From Bradyrhizobium sp. SZCCT0231 (GTDB lineage: Bacteria > Pseudomonadota > Alphaproteobacteria > Rhizobiales > Xanthobacteraceae), in assembly GCF_018130245.1 (NCBI RefSeq), contig NZ_JAFCKP010000006.1, positions 124,001 to 188,000 on the forward strand: DNA of 64,000 nucleotides. The letters run 5' to 3'. A program made the position numbers and the translations under genes. Below the pieces are notes generated by a model that was not told where the DNA came from, made no database searches, and worked only from the letters and a program-made list of their open reading frames with translations. Shown piece by piece: positions 9,621 to 19,063 of this stretch; positions within the stretch are counted from its first letter, which is position 1; each line of letters begins with the position of its first letter.

Positions 9621-9633
9621 TTTCCTCTCCTAA

Positions 9634-9737
9634 GTCATTCCGGGGCTCGCGAAGCGCGAGCCCGGAATCCATCCAACCACAGGACTTGCGGCCCAATGGA
9701 TTCCGGGCTCGCGCCAAGAGGCGCGCCCCGGAATGAC
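9634..9737. repeat. Dispersed palindromic repeat, copy 1
   Basis: Outer arms GTCATTCCGGGGC (9634-9646) and GCCCCGGAATGAC (9725-9737), with inner arms 'gcccggaatccat' / 'atggattccgggc'. The same element recurs at 34369-34473 and 63289-63389. It lies directly after ccrM. Confidence 0.9.
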
Positions 9738-9811
9738 AGCAGTGGTGCTTGAATGAGGCGGCAGCCAGGACTAGATTCGATCGATCAGCCCCGTCCTGAC
9801 CGGCCTGCTCC

Positions 9812-10138
9812 ATGCGACGACAGTCCGAGACATTGCTGCTGGTGCCGCTGCTGCCGATCTTCCTGGTCGGCATGTTTCCGATGTTCCTGATCGCGCTGCT
9901 GGGATTTTTCGGCCTGGCGCTGTTCGGCGTGCTCGTGATCTGCGTCGGGCTCGCCAGCAGCAACGAGGCGCACGACAATTTCAACCACGACGTCATCGTT
10001 CACGGCTACGCGCGCGGATCGGAGCGCGCGGCGCGGGCCTCGGACATGCATCTCGCCGCACGGCTCGGCCTGCGGCTGGAGGCCGTGGGCACGGCCATGG
10101 TCATTACGGCGGCAATCGGCCTCTGTTACGCCGCCTGA
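9812..10138 (+). CDS. Small membrane protein of unknown function
   Basis: 108 residues, mostly hydrophobic: a long hydrophobic stretch at about 8-49 that fits two closely spaced transmembrane helices, a polar loop with several His residues ('NEAHDNFNHDVIVHGYARG') and a third hydrophobic segment at about 90-107. I recognise no family. The overlapping minus-strand frame is Arg/His-rich and implausible as a protein, so the plus strand is preferred. It is monocistronic between a repeat and a GST gene. Confidence 0.65.
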   Translation: MRRQSETLLLVPLLPIFLVGMFPMFLIALLGFFGLALFGVLVICVGLASSNEAHDNFNHDVIVHGYARGSERAARASDMHLAARLGLRLEAVGTAMVITAAIGLCYAA

Positions 10139-10265
10139 TCTGCGCCACACGCAGACACCGCCCGGCAAACTCGCCGGTTGCTCTCCCGCAACGGGTTCAG
10201 GCAAGACAAGGCCCGCCCAACGACGCCGCGTCCGCACGCGGCAACAGACACCGGGGAGATGAGTG

Positions 10266-10952
10266 ATGCTCAAATTCTATTTCAACGGATCGCCGAATCC
10301 GACCAAGGTCGCGCTTTATCTGGAAGAGTCCGGCCTGCCCTTTGAGCCGGTCGCGGTCGACACCCGCAAGGGCGAGCAGTTCACGCCGGAGTTCCTCAAG
10401 ATCAATCCGAACGGCAAGGTGCCGGCCATCGACGACAACGGCGCCATCGTGTTCGACTCGAACGCCATCCTGCTCTATCTCGCCGAGAAGACCGGCAAAT
10501 TCCTGCCCGCCGCCGGCGTGCGCGGCGAGATGCTGTCCTGGCTGATGTTCATCGCCACCGGCGTCGGGCCCTATTCGGGCCAGGCCGTGCACTTCAAGCA
10601 TTTTGCGCCGAAGGACCAGAACCACGACTACGCCCATAACCGCTACCAGTACGAGACCGATCGCCACTACAAGATTCTCGACGGTCACCTCGAAGGCCAC
10701 CGCTACATGGTCGGTGACAGCTATTCGATCGTCGACATGGCGTTGTGGGGCTGGGCGCGGATGGTGCCGTTCAAGCTCGGCGACGACGCCTTTGCGCGAT
10801 ACCCGAATGTGAAGCGGCTCGTCGACGAGATCTCGGCGCGCCCGGCGGCGGCGCGCGCCATCGCCCTGAAGGACAAGTTCACCTTCAAGGCCGAGATGGA
10901 CGACGAAGCGCGCAGCAACATGTTCAGGCACATGACGACCAAAGTGGCCTGA
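10266..10952 (+). CDS. Glutathione S-transferase
   Basis: 228 residues from ATG 10266; a GTG lies one codon upstream, but 'ggggag' is best spaced for the ATG. The thioredoxin-fold N-domain ('MLKFYFNGSPNPTKVALYLEESGLPFEPVAVD') has the glutathione-binding 'KINPNGKVPAIDDNGAIVFDSNAILLYLAEK' including cis-Pro and the ESxAI-like 'DSNAI'. The helical C-domain contains 'YSIVDMALWGWARM' (N-capping-box-type motif). It is a cytoplasmic conjugating or isomerising enzyme of unknown substrate, followed by a strong terminator. Confidence 0.92.
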   Translation: MLKFYFNGSPNPTKVALYLEESGLPFEPVAVDTRKGEQFTPEFLKINPNGKVPAIDDNGAIVFDSNAILLYLAEKTGKFLPAAGVRGEMLSWLMFIATGVGPYSGQAVHFKHFAPKDQNHDYAHNRYQYETDRHYKILDGHLEGHRYMVGDSYSIVDMALWGWARMVPFKLGDDAFARYPNVKRLVDEISARPAAARAIALKDKFTFKAEMDDEARSNMFRHMTTKVA

Positions 10953-10973
10953 TCGCGCCGCGCCGCTCTTCGA

Positions 10974-10999
10974 GGCCACGCGCATGCGCGTGGCCTTTT
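10974..10999 (+). terminator. Rho-independent terminator after the GST gene
   Basis: A 22-bp perfect palindrome (arms GGCCACGCGCA / TGCGCGTGGCC, 10974-10995) followed by TTTT, 21 bp after the GST stop. Confidence 0.85.
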
Positions 11000-11011
11000 G
11001 CGTTCGAGACT

Positions 11012-13021
11012 TTAGGCGGCGTGGACCGAACTCAGGAACTTGGCCACCTCGAGCTTGAGGCGGCTGCTGTCGGCCGAGAGCGAGCGCGCCGCTGACAGCA
11101 CCTGCGAAGAAGCCGATCCGGTCTCGGAGGCGCCGCGCTGCACGTCGCCGATGTTGGACGACACGAGCTGCGTGCCTTGGGCCGCCTGCTGGACGTTGCG
11201 GGAGATCTCTTGCGTCGCCGCGCCCTGCTGCTCCACGGCGGCGGCGACCGTCGACGAAATCTCCGACAGCCGCTCGATGGTGCCGCTGATCTCCCTGATC
11301 GAGCCGACCGACTCCTCCGTCGCTGCCTGGATGCTGGAGACCTGCTGGGCGATCTCGCCGGTGGCCTTCGACGTCTGCTCGGCGAGCGCCTTGACCTCGG
11401 AGGCGACCACCGCAAAGCCGCGGCCGGCCTCGCCCGCCCGCGCCGCCTCGATGGTCGCGTTCAGCGCCAGCAGGTTGGTCTGGCCGGCGATGGTGCTGAT
11501 CAGCTCGACCACGTCACCGATCCGCGCGGCGGCCTTGGAGAGCGCGCCGACGCGCTCGTTGGTCCTGCTCGCCTGACCGACGGCCTCGCCCGCGATGCGG
11601 GCGGACTCCTGCACCTGACGGGCAATCTCGGATACCGAGGAGGAGAGTTCCTCGGTCGCCGAGGCGACCGCCTGCACATTGGCCGAGGCCTCCTGCGACG
11701 CGCTGGCGACCTCCGTCGAGAGGTCCTGGGCCCGCGCGGCGGTCGTGGTCAAAGTGCCTGCGGAGGCTTCGAGCTCGTTCGACGCCGACGACACCGTGTT
11801 GACGATCTCACCGACCGCCTGCTCGAATTGGTCGGCAAGCCTGACCATGTCTTCCTTGCGACTTTCGGCCTGCCGCGCCTCGAGCTCGGCCTGCTCGGCG
11901 CGCATGCGCTCGGTCTCGATCATGTTGTCCTTGAACACCTGGATCGCCTTGGCCATGTCGCCGATCTCGTCGGACCTGCCGCCGCCGGGAATCTCGACCT
12001 CGAGATTGCCGCCGGCAAGCCGCCCCATCGCGTGCGTCATCGAGGTCAGGGGACCGACGATGCTGCGGGCGATCAGGAAGGCCACGATGCCGCCGAACAG
12101 GATCGCAAGACCGCCCGCGACCTCCTGAACGGTCGTCGTGCCGGCGATCACGGCTTCGGCATTGTTGCGCGAGTCCCGGTAGTCCTTCTTCAGGGTCGCT
12201 TCCGCGACCTTGAGCTTGCCGATGCTGTCGACGATGATGGGCGCGAGGTTCTTATGGTAGATCTCGTCGGCCTGAAGCATCGCGGCGGACGTCGTCTCGA
12301 ACGCCGATTTGTAGATTCCCAGCGAGGCCTTCACCGGCGCGAGCGTGGCTCGCAACTCCGTCGCCTGCGGGCTCTTTTCGAGCGCTGCGAGCCGTTGCGC
12401 TGCTCTGTCCACACTCGCCCTGAAATTCGCAGGCCCCTGGATGTCACGCACCGCCAGGAAACGCCAGTTTGCGACCCGAACAAGAAGGATTCTGGATTCG
12501 AGGTCTGCGACCAGGGCCGCGGTGTCTTCGTCGACGGCAGCCCGCGCTGTATCGACCAGCTTGCCCATCTTGACGGCCAGCTCCTCCCCGCTGGGCAGCA
12601 GCGTCGCCTTGCCCGTTCTCGCCTCGTTGACGGCGTCGCCGAGATTGTCACGCAGGCGTCGCATTCTGGCGATGTCGTCGATCAGGCCATTGTAGAGCGC
12701 TCGCCGCTCCTCGGAGAGCGTCCCCTGCGCGCCGACCCGCAGCAGCTCGGTCGCCGCGGTCTCCCGCTCTTGCGCCTCCTTCATCGCAGGCTCGTTGGCG
12801 TCGTAGACGTAGCGCACGTTGGCCCGCTGGATCGCCTGCAGATGGGCTGATATTTCCAGCACCCGCGCCGTGCTGTCCGAGAGAGCGGATTGTCTTGCGA
12901 CCTGATCCTGCACGTCCCGCAAATTCCAGACGGCAACCACTGCCATCACGAGACCGACCGCCACCAGGGCCATGAAGCCTGCGTACAGGCGTCCCCTGAT
13001 CCGCAAACGAAATTTCGGCAT
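11012..13021 (-). CDS. Methyl-accepting chemotaxis protein
   Basis: 669 residues from ATG at 13021; the longer frame would begin at a TTG at 13066. TM1 is at about 10-30 ('[21 protein letters not shown]'), followed by a ~280-residue helical periplasmic sensor with four-helix-bundle character ('[26 protein letters not shown]'), TM2 near 315-335, a HAMP domain ('[25 protein letters not shown]'), a second HAMP-like stretch and the cytoplasmic coiled-coil with the conserved tip '[38 protein letters not shown]'. It should signal to CheA/CheW; the ligand is unknown. There are no che genes nearby. Confidence 0.93.
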   Translation of the reverse strand: MPKFRLRIRGRLYAGFMALVAVGLVMAVVAVWNLRDVQDQVARQSALSDSTARVLEISAHLQAIQRANVRYVYDANEPAMKEAQERETAATELLRVGAQGTLSEERRALYNGLIDDIARMRRLRDNLGDAVNEARTGKATLLPSGEELAVKMGKLVDTARAAVDEDTAALVADLESRILLVRVANWRFLAVRDIQGPANFRASVDRAAQRLAALEKSPQATELRATLAPVKASLGIYKSAFETTSAAMLQADEIYHKNLAPIIVDSIGKLKVAEATLKKDYRDSRNNAEAVIAGTTTVQEVAGGLAILFGGIVAFLIARSIVGPLTSMTHAMGRLAGGNLEVEIPGGGRSDEIGDMAKAIQVFKDNMIETERMRAEQAELEARQAESRKEDMVRLADQFEQAVGEIVNTVSSASNELEASAGTLTTTAARAQDLSTEVASASQEASANVQAVASATEELSSSVSEIARQVQESARIAGEAVGQASRTNERVGALSKAAARIGDVVELISTIAGQTNLLALNATIEAARAGEAGRGFAVVASEVKALAEQTSKATGEIAQQVSSIQAATEESVGSIREISGTIERLSEISSTVAAAVEQQGAATQEISRNVQQAAQGTQLVSSNIGDVQRGASETGSASSQVLSAARSLSADSSRLKLEVAKFLSSVHAA

Positions 13022-13310
13022 TCCCACTGTCCACCCAGATGCATGTGAATTCGAGGGGCCGGACAACTCCGGCGATCGTCACGGCCACTCCGGCAGCCGC
13101 ACGCCGCGCCCTGGCGACCCACGCTGCACCGCGACACAATGGGGGACACTCCTTAATTGAACCTTCCAATTTTTCGCGCGGGCCAGACCGGCCCGCACAA
13201 AATCTGCTGCTTTTATCGGCAGCTATGCAAAGTTCGCGTGCGAATGCGGAGCGGCATGCAGAGCGATGCATGCGTTGCCCGAATGATGCCGGACCGTGAC
13301 CCTCGACCTT

Positions 13311-13523
13311 CTATTTCCGCCAGCGGGGCTTGTGCAGCTCGTACGTGATCTCCGCCCTGGTCATCCCGCAGTCCAGAAGCTCCCGCTCGCTCATGGCGGC
13401 GAGTTGATCCCGGGCCCGGGACCGTTCGCGCCTGATACGGACCATCTCGACCAGCGCCCGCCAGGCCCGCACGACCATCGCCGGCTCGGCCCGATGAAGT
13501 CGGCCGGCGGACGCGACGCGCAA
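13311..13523 (-). CDS. DUF1127 small protein
   Basis: Up to 70 residues. The C-terminal half 'SRARDQLAAMSERELLDCGMTRAEITYEL' is the DUF1127 motif (YjiS-like), an Arg-rich helical domain common as tiny proteins in rhizobia; some members bind RNA or phosphate-metabolism targets. The longest frame starts at TTG 13523; an in-frame ATG at 13478 would give 55 residues, and neither has a strong ribosome-binding site. It lies 5 bp after the SnoaL-like gene and is probably cotranscribed with it. Confidence 0.75.
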   Translation of the reverse strand: MRVASAGRLHRAEPAMVVRAWRALVEMVRIRRERSRARDQLAAMSERELLDCGMTRAEITYELHKPRWRK

Positions 13524-13528
13524 TCCAC

Positions 13529-13972
13529 TCAGCTCGCAGCCCTCGCCGATGCCTGCGGAAAAGGACCGAGCGCCCTCTCGGTCAGGATCGAGTCACAGTA
13601 CTCCCTGATCTCCTTGATCCTGCCGTCGGCGAGACGGAACACCAGGCAGTAGTCGTTGTCGTAGCGCACGCCTTCGGGCGTGACGTTGTCGCCCTTGGCC
13701 TCCACCACGACGATGTCGCCGTCGGCGATGAAGCGGTGAGCGATTGTTCGCGTGCGGTCGCGCAAGCGCGTGCGCACATAGCCGTGCAGGTCGTTGAGGA
13801 TCGCCTCCTTGCCCGAAAAGGTGCGGGACCAGGAATACTGCCCGGTCACGATCCATTTGGCGTCTTCGGCAAGACTGGCGCTGAACAGCGCGCGATCGCG
13901 CGCGGCCGGATCGGGATTGGCGGCGGCGGCAAAGATATCCTGCATCAGTTTCTTGTTGGCGGTCGCGCTCAT
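13529..13972 (-). CDS. SnoaL/NTF2-like ketosteroid isomerase-fold protein
   Basis: 147 residues from ATG 13972, chosen over longer frames because 'GGAG' lies about 9 bp upstream and the SnoaL-like alignment begins there ('MSATANKKLMQDIFAAAANPDPAARDRALFSASLAEDAKW'). The fold pattern continues with 'FSGKEAILNDLHGYVRTRL' and the final strands 'IVVVEAKGDNVTPEGVRYDNDYCLVFRLADGRIKEIREYCDS', typical of the SnoaL-like polyketide cyclase/isomerase superfamily. Its substrate is unknown. It is divergent from the LysR gene at 14064, which is the likely regulator. Confidence 0.85.
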   Translation of the reverse strand: MSATANKKLMQDIFAAAANPDPAARDRALFSASLAEDAKWIVTGQYSWSRTFSGKEAILNDLHGYVRTRLRDRTRTIAHRFIADGDIVVVEAKGDNVTPEGVRYDNDYCLVFRLADGRIKEIREYCDSILTERALGPFPQASARAAS

Positions 13973-14063
13973 GGCGGCATCTCCGTGGTGTGACATCGCG
14001 AAGATCATCGCCGGCCGATCGGCATTCTTCAAATCGATAGTTGATATGATATATATTCGTCTT

Positions 14064-14981
14064 ATGAATTTGAATTCCCTTGACCTCAATCTACTGACCG
14101 CGCTCGACGCGCTGCTGCGCGAGGCCAATGTCAGCCGCGCCGCGATGAGGATGGGCCTGTCGCAGCCGGCGGCGAGCCACGCCCTGCAGCGCCTGCGCGA
14201 CATTCTGGGCGATCCGCTTTTGGTGCGCACCGGCGCGCGGATGGAGCTGACGCCGCGGGCGCAGGCCCTGCGCGCGCCGCTGGCGCAGGCGCTCGACCAG
14301 GTCCGCGGGCTGTTCGTGCCTGGCGATTTCGATGCCGCACGCAGCGAGCGGCAGTTCCGCCTGATGATGCCCGATCTCGCGGTCGAGCTGTTGATGCCGC
14401 CATTGATGGAGAAGGTGACGCGCCTCGCCCCCAACGTCCGCATCGACGTGGTGCCGTGGCGGGGACCTGCGATCTTCCACGCCGAGTTCGCCCGCACCGT
14501 CGACCTCGTGATCTCGATCGGCAATGCCTTCAAGGGATTTCACCGCCAGCTGCTCTACACCGACAGCGACGCTCTGGCTGTGCGGCGCGGCCATCCAACG
14601 GCCGCGAAGCTGAAACGACGCGAAACGTTCCTGGCCGCACGCCATGTCGGGGTGATCATCCGCGGCAACAATGAGGATCTGATCGACACCTGGCTCCGCA
14701 CGAAGGGCATCGAGCGGCACATCGCGCTGGTCGTGTCAGGCTATCTCGAAGCGCTGCACGTCGCCGCGCGAACCGATCTCGTCGCCTTCGTGCCGCGCCG
14801 GCTGATCGCCGCGCTGTCGAAGCAGCTCGGCCTCGTCACCGTGGCCCCTCCGCTCGACCCCGGGATCGACGAGCAGTTCATGTTCCATCCGACGCGGGCC
14901 CAGATGGACCCGGGCTCGATCTGGCTGCGGCGGCTGATGCTGGAGACGGGGCGGGAATTGGAGAAGCGGAGGGCTGGATGA
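14064..14981 (+). CDS. LysR-family transcriptional regulator
   Basis: 305 residues from ATG 14064, which places the helix-turn-helix at the canonical N-terminus: 'LDLNLLTALDALLREANVSRAAMRMGLSQPAASHALQRLRDILGDPLLVRTG'. The wording is close to the NodD/PcpR branch of LysR proteins. The C-terminal effector domain runs from about 95 to 300. It is divergent from the SnoaL-like gene across a 91-bp AT-rich gap (13973-14063) containing 'ttgatatgatatatattcg', the usual arrangement for a LysR activator and its target. The inducer is unknown. Confidence 0.9.
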   Translation: MNLNSLDLNLLTALDALLREANVSRAAMRMGLSQPAASHALQRLRDILGDPLLVRTGARMELTPRAQALRAPLAQALDQVRGLFVPGDFDAARSERQFRLMMPDLAVELLMPPLMEKVTRLAPNVRIDVVPWRGPAIFHAEFARTVDLVISIGNAFKGFHRQLLYTDSDALAVRRGHPTAAKLKRRETFLAARHVGVIIRGNNEDLIDTWLRTKGIERHIALVVSGYLEALHVAARTDLVAFVPRRLIAALSKQLGLVTVAPPLDPGIDEQFMFHPTRAQMDPGSIWLRRLMLETGRELEKRRAG

Positions 14982-15004
14982 GTCTACAGCCTCAACAAGC
15001 ACAG

Positions 15005-15166
15005 TGTCGTCCCGGACAAGCGCGCCCCAAGCGCGCGCCGATCCGGGACCCATAGCCACAGGACGTACTTTGGCGAAGACTGGTCGTTCGGTACTGCTAC
15101 CGAGCGCGATCGATAGATTCCGCGGTATGGGTCCCGGGTCTGCGCTGACGCTTGCCCGGGACGACA
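15005..15166. repeat. CCCGGAC-type palindromic repeat
   Basis: Outer arms TGTCGTCCCGG (15005-15015) and CCGGGACGACA (15156-15166), with inner 'gatccgggacccata' / 'tatgggtcccggg'. It lies between convergent LysR and GST genes. A degenerate relative is at 6983-7118. Confidence 0.8.
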
Positions 15167-15176
15167 CCGCGTTTAG

Positions 15177-15797
15177 TTACGCCTTCTGCGCGGCCATGAC
15201 CTTTGCCACCGCGGGCCGATCCGACATGCGCTTGAAGTGATCGGCGATCTTCGGCGTCGCATTGATGTCGACGCTGTCGCCTTCGAGCCAGGTCGAGAGC
15301 GTGTAGAGATAGGGATCGCAGATCGTGAACTGATCGCCCATGACCCACGGCCCCTTGAACATCTTCTGCTCGATGAGCTTGAAGCAGGCGGCCATGGTCT
15401 TCGGCACCATCGCCTTCATGTCGGCGAACGAGCTCTCCTGCGTCGCCCAGCGCGCGCCGCGCATCTTGTGGGCGTGGTTGATGTGCACGGTCGAGCAGAG
15501 ATAGGAGTTGAACGACTGCACATGGGCGAAGTCGAAGGGATCGTCGAGCGGCGCGAGCTTCGCCTTGGGGAAGACTTGCGCGATGTAGGCCAGCATCGCC
15601 GGCGTCTCGGTCAGGACGCCGCGGTCGGTGACCAGCGCCGGCACCCGGCCCTTCGGGTTGATGGCGAGATAGTCCGGGCTGGTCTGCTGGTTGTCCTTGA
15701 AGCTCAGCCGTTCGGCCGCGTAGTCGGCGCCGGCCTCCTCCAGGGTGATGTAGGTGGCGAGCGCGCAGGTGCCGGTGGCGTAGTAGAGCTTGAGCAT
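15177..15797 (-). CDS. Glutathione S-transferase, beta-like
   Basis: 206 residues from ATG 15797 ('MLKLYYATGTCALATYITLEEAGADY'), which carries the Cys characteristic of bacterial beta-class GSTs, followed by 'NPKGRVPALVTDRGVLTETPAMLAYIAQ' (glutathione site with cis-Pro and ETPAML). The C-domain has 'WVMGDQFTICDPYLYTLSTWLEG'. The longer upstream frame has no family match. It is a cytoplasmic enzyme, divergent from the flavin monooxygenase across a 127-bp gap, so joint regulation is possible. Confidence 0.92.
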   Translation of the reverse strand: MLKLYYATGTCALATYITLEEAGADYAAERLSFKDNQQTSPDYLAINPKGRVPALVTDRGVLTETPAMLAYIAQVFPKAKLAPLDDPFDFAHVQSFNSYLCSTVHINHAHKMRGARWATQESSFADMKAMVPKTMAACFKLIEQKMFKGPWVMGDQFTICDPYLYTLSTWLEGDSVDINATPKIADHFKRMSDRPAVAKVMAAQKA

Positions 15798-15924
15798 GTC
15801 GGACCTCATGGGAAAGCTGGAAAATAGCGGCTGTCGACCCCAAGGTCCATAGCACACCGTCCTCTTCGCAGTTGCCCACCTCCGCCCAGTTGTGCCAAGA
15901 CGCCTGCAATTGGAGGGGTTTCTC

Positions 15925-17202
15925 ATGACGGTACTCATCGCCGGTGGCGGCATCGGCGGGCTGACCCTTGCGCTCAGCCTGCATCAAATCGGCGTTCCCG
16001 TGAAAGTGTTCGAGAGCGTCGCGGAGCTGAAGCCGCTCGGCGTCGGCATCAACGTGCTGCCGCATGCGGTGCGCGAGCTGATCGAGCTCGGCTTGATGGA
16101 CAAGCTCGATGCCAGCGGCGTGCGGACCCGCGAGCTCGCCTATTTCTCCAAGCACGGCAAGCCGATCTGGAGCGAGCCGCGCGGGTTGGAAGCCGGCTAC
16201 AAATGGCCGCAATTCTCGATCCATCGCGGCACGCTGCAGCAGCTCCTGCTCGATGCCGCGATCGAGCGGCTCGGCCGCGAGAATATCCTCACCAGCCATC
16301 ACCTGACCGGCTGGACCGAGACGGCGAACGGCATGCGCGCCGACTTCATCGACAAGGCGACCGGCAAAGCCGCAGGCAGCTACGACGGCGCGATCCTGAT
16401 CGCCGCCGACGGCATCCATTCCGCCGTGCGAGAAAAACTCTATCCCAATGAAGGCCCGCCGATCTGGAACGGCCGCATCCTCTGGCGCGGCGTCACGCCG
16501 GCAAAGGCCTTCCTGACCGGCCGCACCATGATCATGGCCGGCCACGAGATCCTGAAATTCGTCTGCTATCCGATCTCGAAAGAGCCGGATGCAAACGGCA
16601 ACCACCTCATCAACTGGGTCGCGGAGCGCCACATGCCGCCGACCTATCAGTGGCGTCGCGAGGACTATAACCGCACGGCGCGGCTTGAGGAGTTCCTGCC
16701 CTGGTTCGAGAGCTGGCAGTTCGACTGGCTCGACGTCCCCGGCCTGATCAGGAACTGCCCGCACGCCTATGAATATCCGCTGGTCGACCGCGATCCGGTC
16801 TCGCAATGGACCTTCGGCCGCGTCACGCTGATGGGCGATGCCGCGCATCCGATGTACCCGGTCGGCTCGAACGGCGCCTCGCAGGCGATCCTCGATGCCC
16901 GCGTGATCACGCGCGAGATCCTCGCGCACGGCCCGACGCAAGCGGCGCTGCTCGCCTATGAAGCCGAGCGGAGGCCGGCGACCACCGACCTCGTGCTGCT
17001 CAACCGCAAGAACGGCCCCGAGCAGGTGATGCAACTCGTCGAGGAGCGCGCGCCTGACGGCTACAAAGTCGTCACCGACGTCTTGTCGCAGCAGGAGCTG
17101 GAAGACATCGCCGCCAACTACAAGCGCGTCGCGGGATTCCAGGTCGAGGCGCTGAACGCGAAGCCGCCGATTGTGAGCAAGGATGCGACGCGGGTGAGTT
17201 AG
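15925..17202 (+). CDS. FAD-dependent aromatic-type monooxygenase
   Basis: 425 residues from ATG 15925, preceded by a strong 'ggagggg'. Rossmann fingerprint 'VLIAGGGIGGLTLALSLHQIGVPVKVFE' (residues 3-30), the DG motif region 'GAILIAADGIHSAVREKLYP' and the GD motif 'RVTLMGDAAHPMYPVGSNGASQAILDA' establish a PHBH/salicylate-hydroxylase-type flavoprotein. The substrate cannot be deduced. It is close to the divergent GST gene, which may share a role in aromatic or xenobiotic handling. Length is normal. Confidence 0.92.
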   Translation: MTVLIAGGGIGGLTLALSLHQIGVPVKVFESVAELKPLGVGINVLPHAVRELIELGLMDKLDASGVRTRELAYFSKHGKPIWSEPRGLEAGYKWPQFSIHRGTLQQLLLDAAIERLGRENILTSHHLTGWTETANGMRADFIDKATGKAAGSYDGAILIAADGIHSAVREKLYPNEGPPIWNGRILWRGVTPAKAFLTGRTMIMAGHEILKFVCYPISKEPDANGNHLINWVAERHMPPTYQWRREDYNRTARLEEFLPWFESWQFDWLDVPGLIRNCPHAYEYPLVDRDPVSQWTFGRVTLMGDAAHPMYPVGSNGASQAILDARVITREILAHGPTQAALLAYEAERRPATTDLVLLNRKNGPEQVMQLVEERAPDGYKVVTDVLSQQELEDIAANYKRVAGFQVEALNAKPPIVSKDATRVS

Positions 17203-17231
17203 CCACACATCGAGCCGCGGCCTCCTGTTCA

Positions 17232-17400
17232 CCTCTCCCCGCCTGCGGGGAGAGGTCGGATTGCATCGAAGATGCAATCCGGGTGAGGGGGTACAGGTCT
17301 CTCGTGGACCTCCCGTGTTGAGAGAGGCCCCTCACCCCACCCTCTCAGCGCGAGCGAAGCTCGTCGCGGCCCCGTAAGAACGGGGCGAGGGAGCGAGAGA
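17232..17400. repeat. Multi-hairpin CCTCTCCCCGC intergenic repeat
   Basis: Two perfect tandem hairpins: CCTCTCCCCGC/GCGGGGAGAGG (17232-17242, 17245-17255) and GGATTGCATC/GATGCAATCC (17258-17267, 17271-17280). They are followed by 'ggtgagggggtacaggtctctc' and its imperfect complement 'gaggcccctcacccc', and a third GC-rich hairpin 'ccccgtaagaacggggcg'. A typical Bradyrhizobium intergenic mosaic element between convergent genes. Confidence 0.8.
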
Positions 17401-17412
17401 GCGGTGCCCGCC

Positions 17413-17832
17413 TTACTTCACCACCCTCGCCGCCTCCAGCAATCGCTCGCTCGCGCTTGCCGTCGCCAGCACGGTACCATCCTCCGCCATCAGCTTGGCT
17501 TCGACGAAGGCGATGGTCTTGCCTAGTTGCGTCACCTTCGCTTCACCGATGATCGGGCCGGGCTTTGCTGGTGCCAAAAAATTCACGGTCATGCTGATGG
17601 TGGTGGTGTAGAGCCGGCCTTCGCTCATCACCAGCACCGCCGGGCCCATGGTGTCGTCGAGCATGGCCGAAAGCATGCCGCCCTGGATGAAACCTGCCGG
17701 ATTGCAGAACTCCGGCCTGCCTTCGAAGCCGAGCTTGATCCAGCCCTCTTGCGGGCGGGCATCGAGCAGGCGCCATCCCAGCAGCTCGGCGCAGGGCGGC
17801 CTTCGAAAGTTGTCGAGCGCGGTCGTGACCAT
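17413..17832 (-). CDS. PaaI-family hotdog thioesterase
   Basis: 139 residues from ATG 17832, which has 'GGAGG' 9 bp upstream; the longer frame is rejected. The hotdog-fold signature is 'CNPAGFIQGGMLSAMLDDTMGPAV' (HGG-type helix with Asp in the active-site position), then 'TISMTVNFLAPAKPGPIIGEAKVTQLGKTIAFVEAKLMAEDGTVLATASAS'. Members hydrolyse acyl- or aryl-CoA thioesters. The canonical His of 'HGG' is Gln here ('IQGG'), seen in some subfamilies. It is downstream of mutY in the same orientation, separated by 73 bp. Confidence 0.85.
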   Translation of the reverse strand: MVTTALDNFRRPPCAELLGWRLLDARPQEGWIKLGFEGRPEFCNPAGFIQGGMLSAMLDDTMGPAVLVMSEGRLYTTTISMTVNFLAPAKPGPIIGEAKVTQLGKTIAFVEAKLMAEDGTVLATASASERLLEAARVVK

Positions 17833-17905
17833 CGGGGAGCCTCCGTATCGCACGCCGATAACGTAACGCTGCTGCCAGCGTACTGTCAGGAGGTTGGAAA
17901 CCCGA

Positions 17906-19006
17906 TCAAAGATCCAGCGCGTGCGCGATCACCTTGCGCATGACATTGGGCAGCGCTTCGCCGGCCAGGGTTGCGATCGGCACCCAACGCATGCCCTCGG
18001 GCGCGCGGGTGCGGGCTTCGGCCTTCGCGGTGTAGACCACCAGCTCCAGCGGAAAATGCGTGAAGACGTGGGTGACCACGCCCACCTTGCGCTGCCAGCG
18101 CGACAGCCCCTTCAGCTCCGGCGCCTGCTGCTTTGCCCTTGCGTCGTCCTGATCGGCGAGCCAATCCGAGCCCGGCACCTCCGTCATGCCGCCGAGCAGG
18201 CCCTTTTCGGGCCTCGAGCGGACGAGCAGCTCGTCGCCACGCGTGACCACAAAGGCGGCGCCGCGCCGCAACGTGCCGCTCTTTTTCGGCGCCTTGCGCG
18301 GGAACGTCTCCTGGGTGCCTTGCGCGCGCGCCGTGCAATCCTCGTTCAGCGGGCACAACGAGCAGGCCGGCTTCTTCGGCGTGCAGATCGAGGCGCCCAA
18401 ATCCATCAGGGCCTGCGCACTGTCGCCGGCGCGGGAGTCCGCCAACAGCGTCGCCGCCAGTTGCTGGATCAGAGGTTTTGCCTGCGGAAGTTCTTCTTCA
18501 ACAGCAAAGAGCCGCGACACCACCCGTTCGATATTGCCGTCGACCGGCATGGTGCGGCGATCGAAGGCGATCGCGGCGATCGCCGCCGCCGTGTAGGGCC
18601 CGATCCCCGGCAGCGCGCGCAAGCCCTCCACCGTATCGGGAAAGACGCCGCCATGCTCGCGCGTCACCGCGACAGCGCAGGCATGGAGATTTCGTGCGCG
18701 CGAGTAATAGCCGAGCCCGGCCCACATCCGCAGCACGTCATCCAGCGAAGCCCGCCCGAGCGCCGTGACGTCGGGCCAGCGCACGACGAACTTTTCGAAA
18801 TAGGGGCCGACCGCCTTCACCGTGGTCTGTTGGAGCATGATCTCCGAGAGCCAGACACGGTAGGGGTCAGACGCCTCGCCGGGCGCCGCGCGCCAGGGCA
18901 GGCGGCGGCGGTGGCGGTCGTACCAGGCGAGCAGGAGTGTCGGGCGAGCCGATGAAGTGCTCGCCGCCGAGCTTCGTTCCTTCTTGAGCGCGGTCGTGGT
19001 GGGCAT
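17906..19006 (-). CDS. mutY: A/G-specific adenine DNA glycosylase MutY
   Basis: 366 residues. The HhH-GPD glycosylase core has 'LSEIMLQQTTVKAVGPYFEKF', the hairpin and catalytic Asp region 'ALPGIGPYTAAAIAAIAFDRRTMPVDGNIERVVSRL', a 4Fe-4S cluster loop 'CTPKKPACSLCPLNEDC' (C-X6-C-X2-C-X5-C), and a C-terminal Nudix-like 8-oxoG recognition domain ('GAAFVVTRGDELLVRSRPEKGLLGGMTEVPGSDW'). It removes adenine mispaired with 8-oxoguanine. Length is normal. Divergent from higBA. Confidence 0.95.
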   Translation of the reverse strand: MPTTTALKKERSSAASTSSARPTLLLAWYDRHRRRLPWRAAPGEASDPYRVWLSEIMLQQTTVKAVGPYFEKFVVRWPDVTALGRASLDDVLRMWAGLGYYSRARNLHACAVAVTREHGGVFPDTVEGLRALPGIGPYTAAAIAAIAFDRRTMPVDGNIERVVSRLFAVEEELPQAKPLIQQLAATLLADSRAGDSAQALMDLGASICTPKKPACSLCPLNEDCTARAQGTQETFPRKAPKKSGTLRRGAAFVVTRGDELLVRSRPEKGLLGGMTEVPGSDWLADQDDARAKQQAPELKGLSRWQRKVGVVTHVFTHFPLELVVYTAKAEARTRAPEGMRWVPIATLAGEALPNVMRKVIAHALDL

Positions 19007-19063
19007 CCGCCTTTACTAGAGGAGGACTACGCCCGTGGCCAGCGGGACCGGGCCGTTGCGCCC

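Noticed and set aside
15097-17277. 726-codon minus-strand frame joining the GST region and antisense of the monooxygenase
   Set aside because: The real GST frame is in a different register; this one runs through two genes and two repeats without any family motif.
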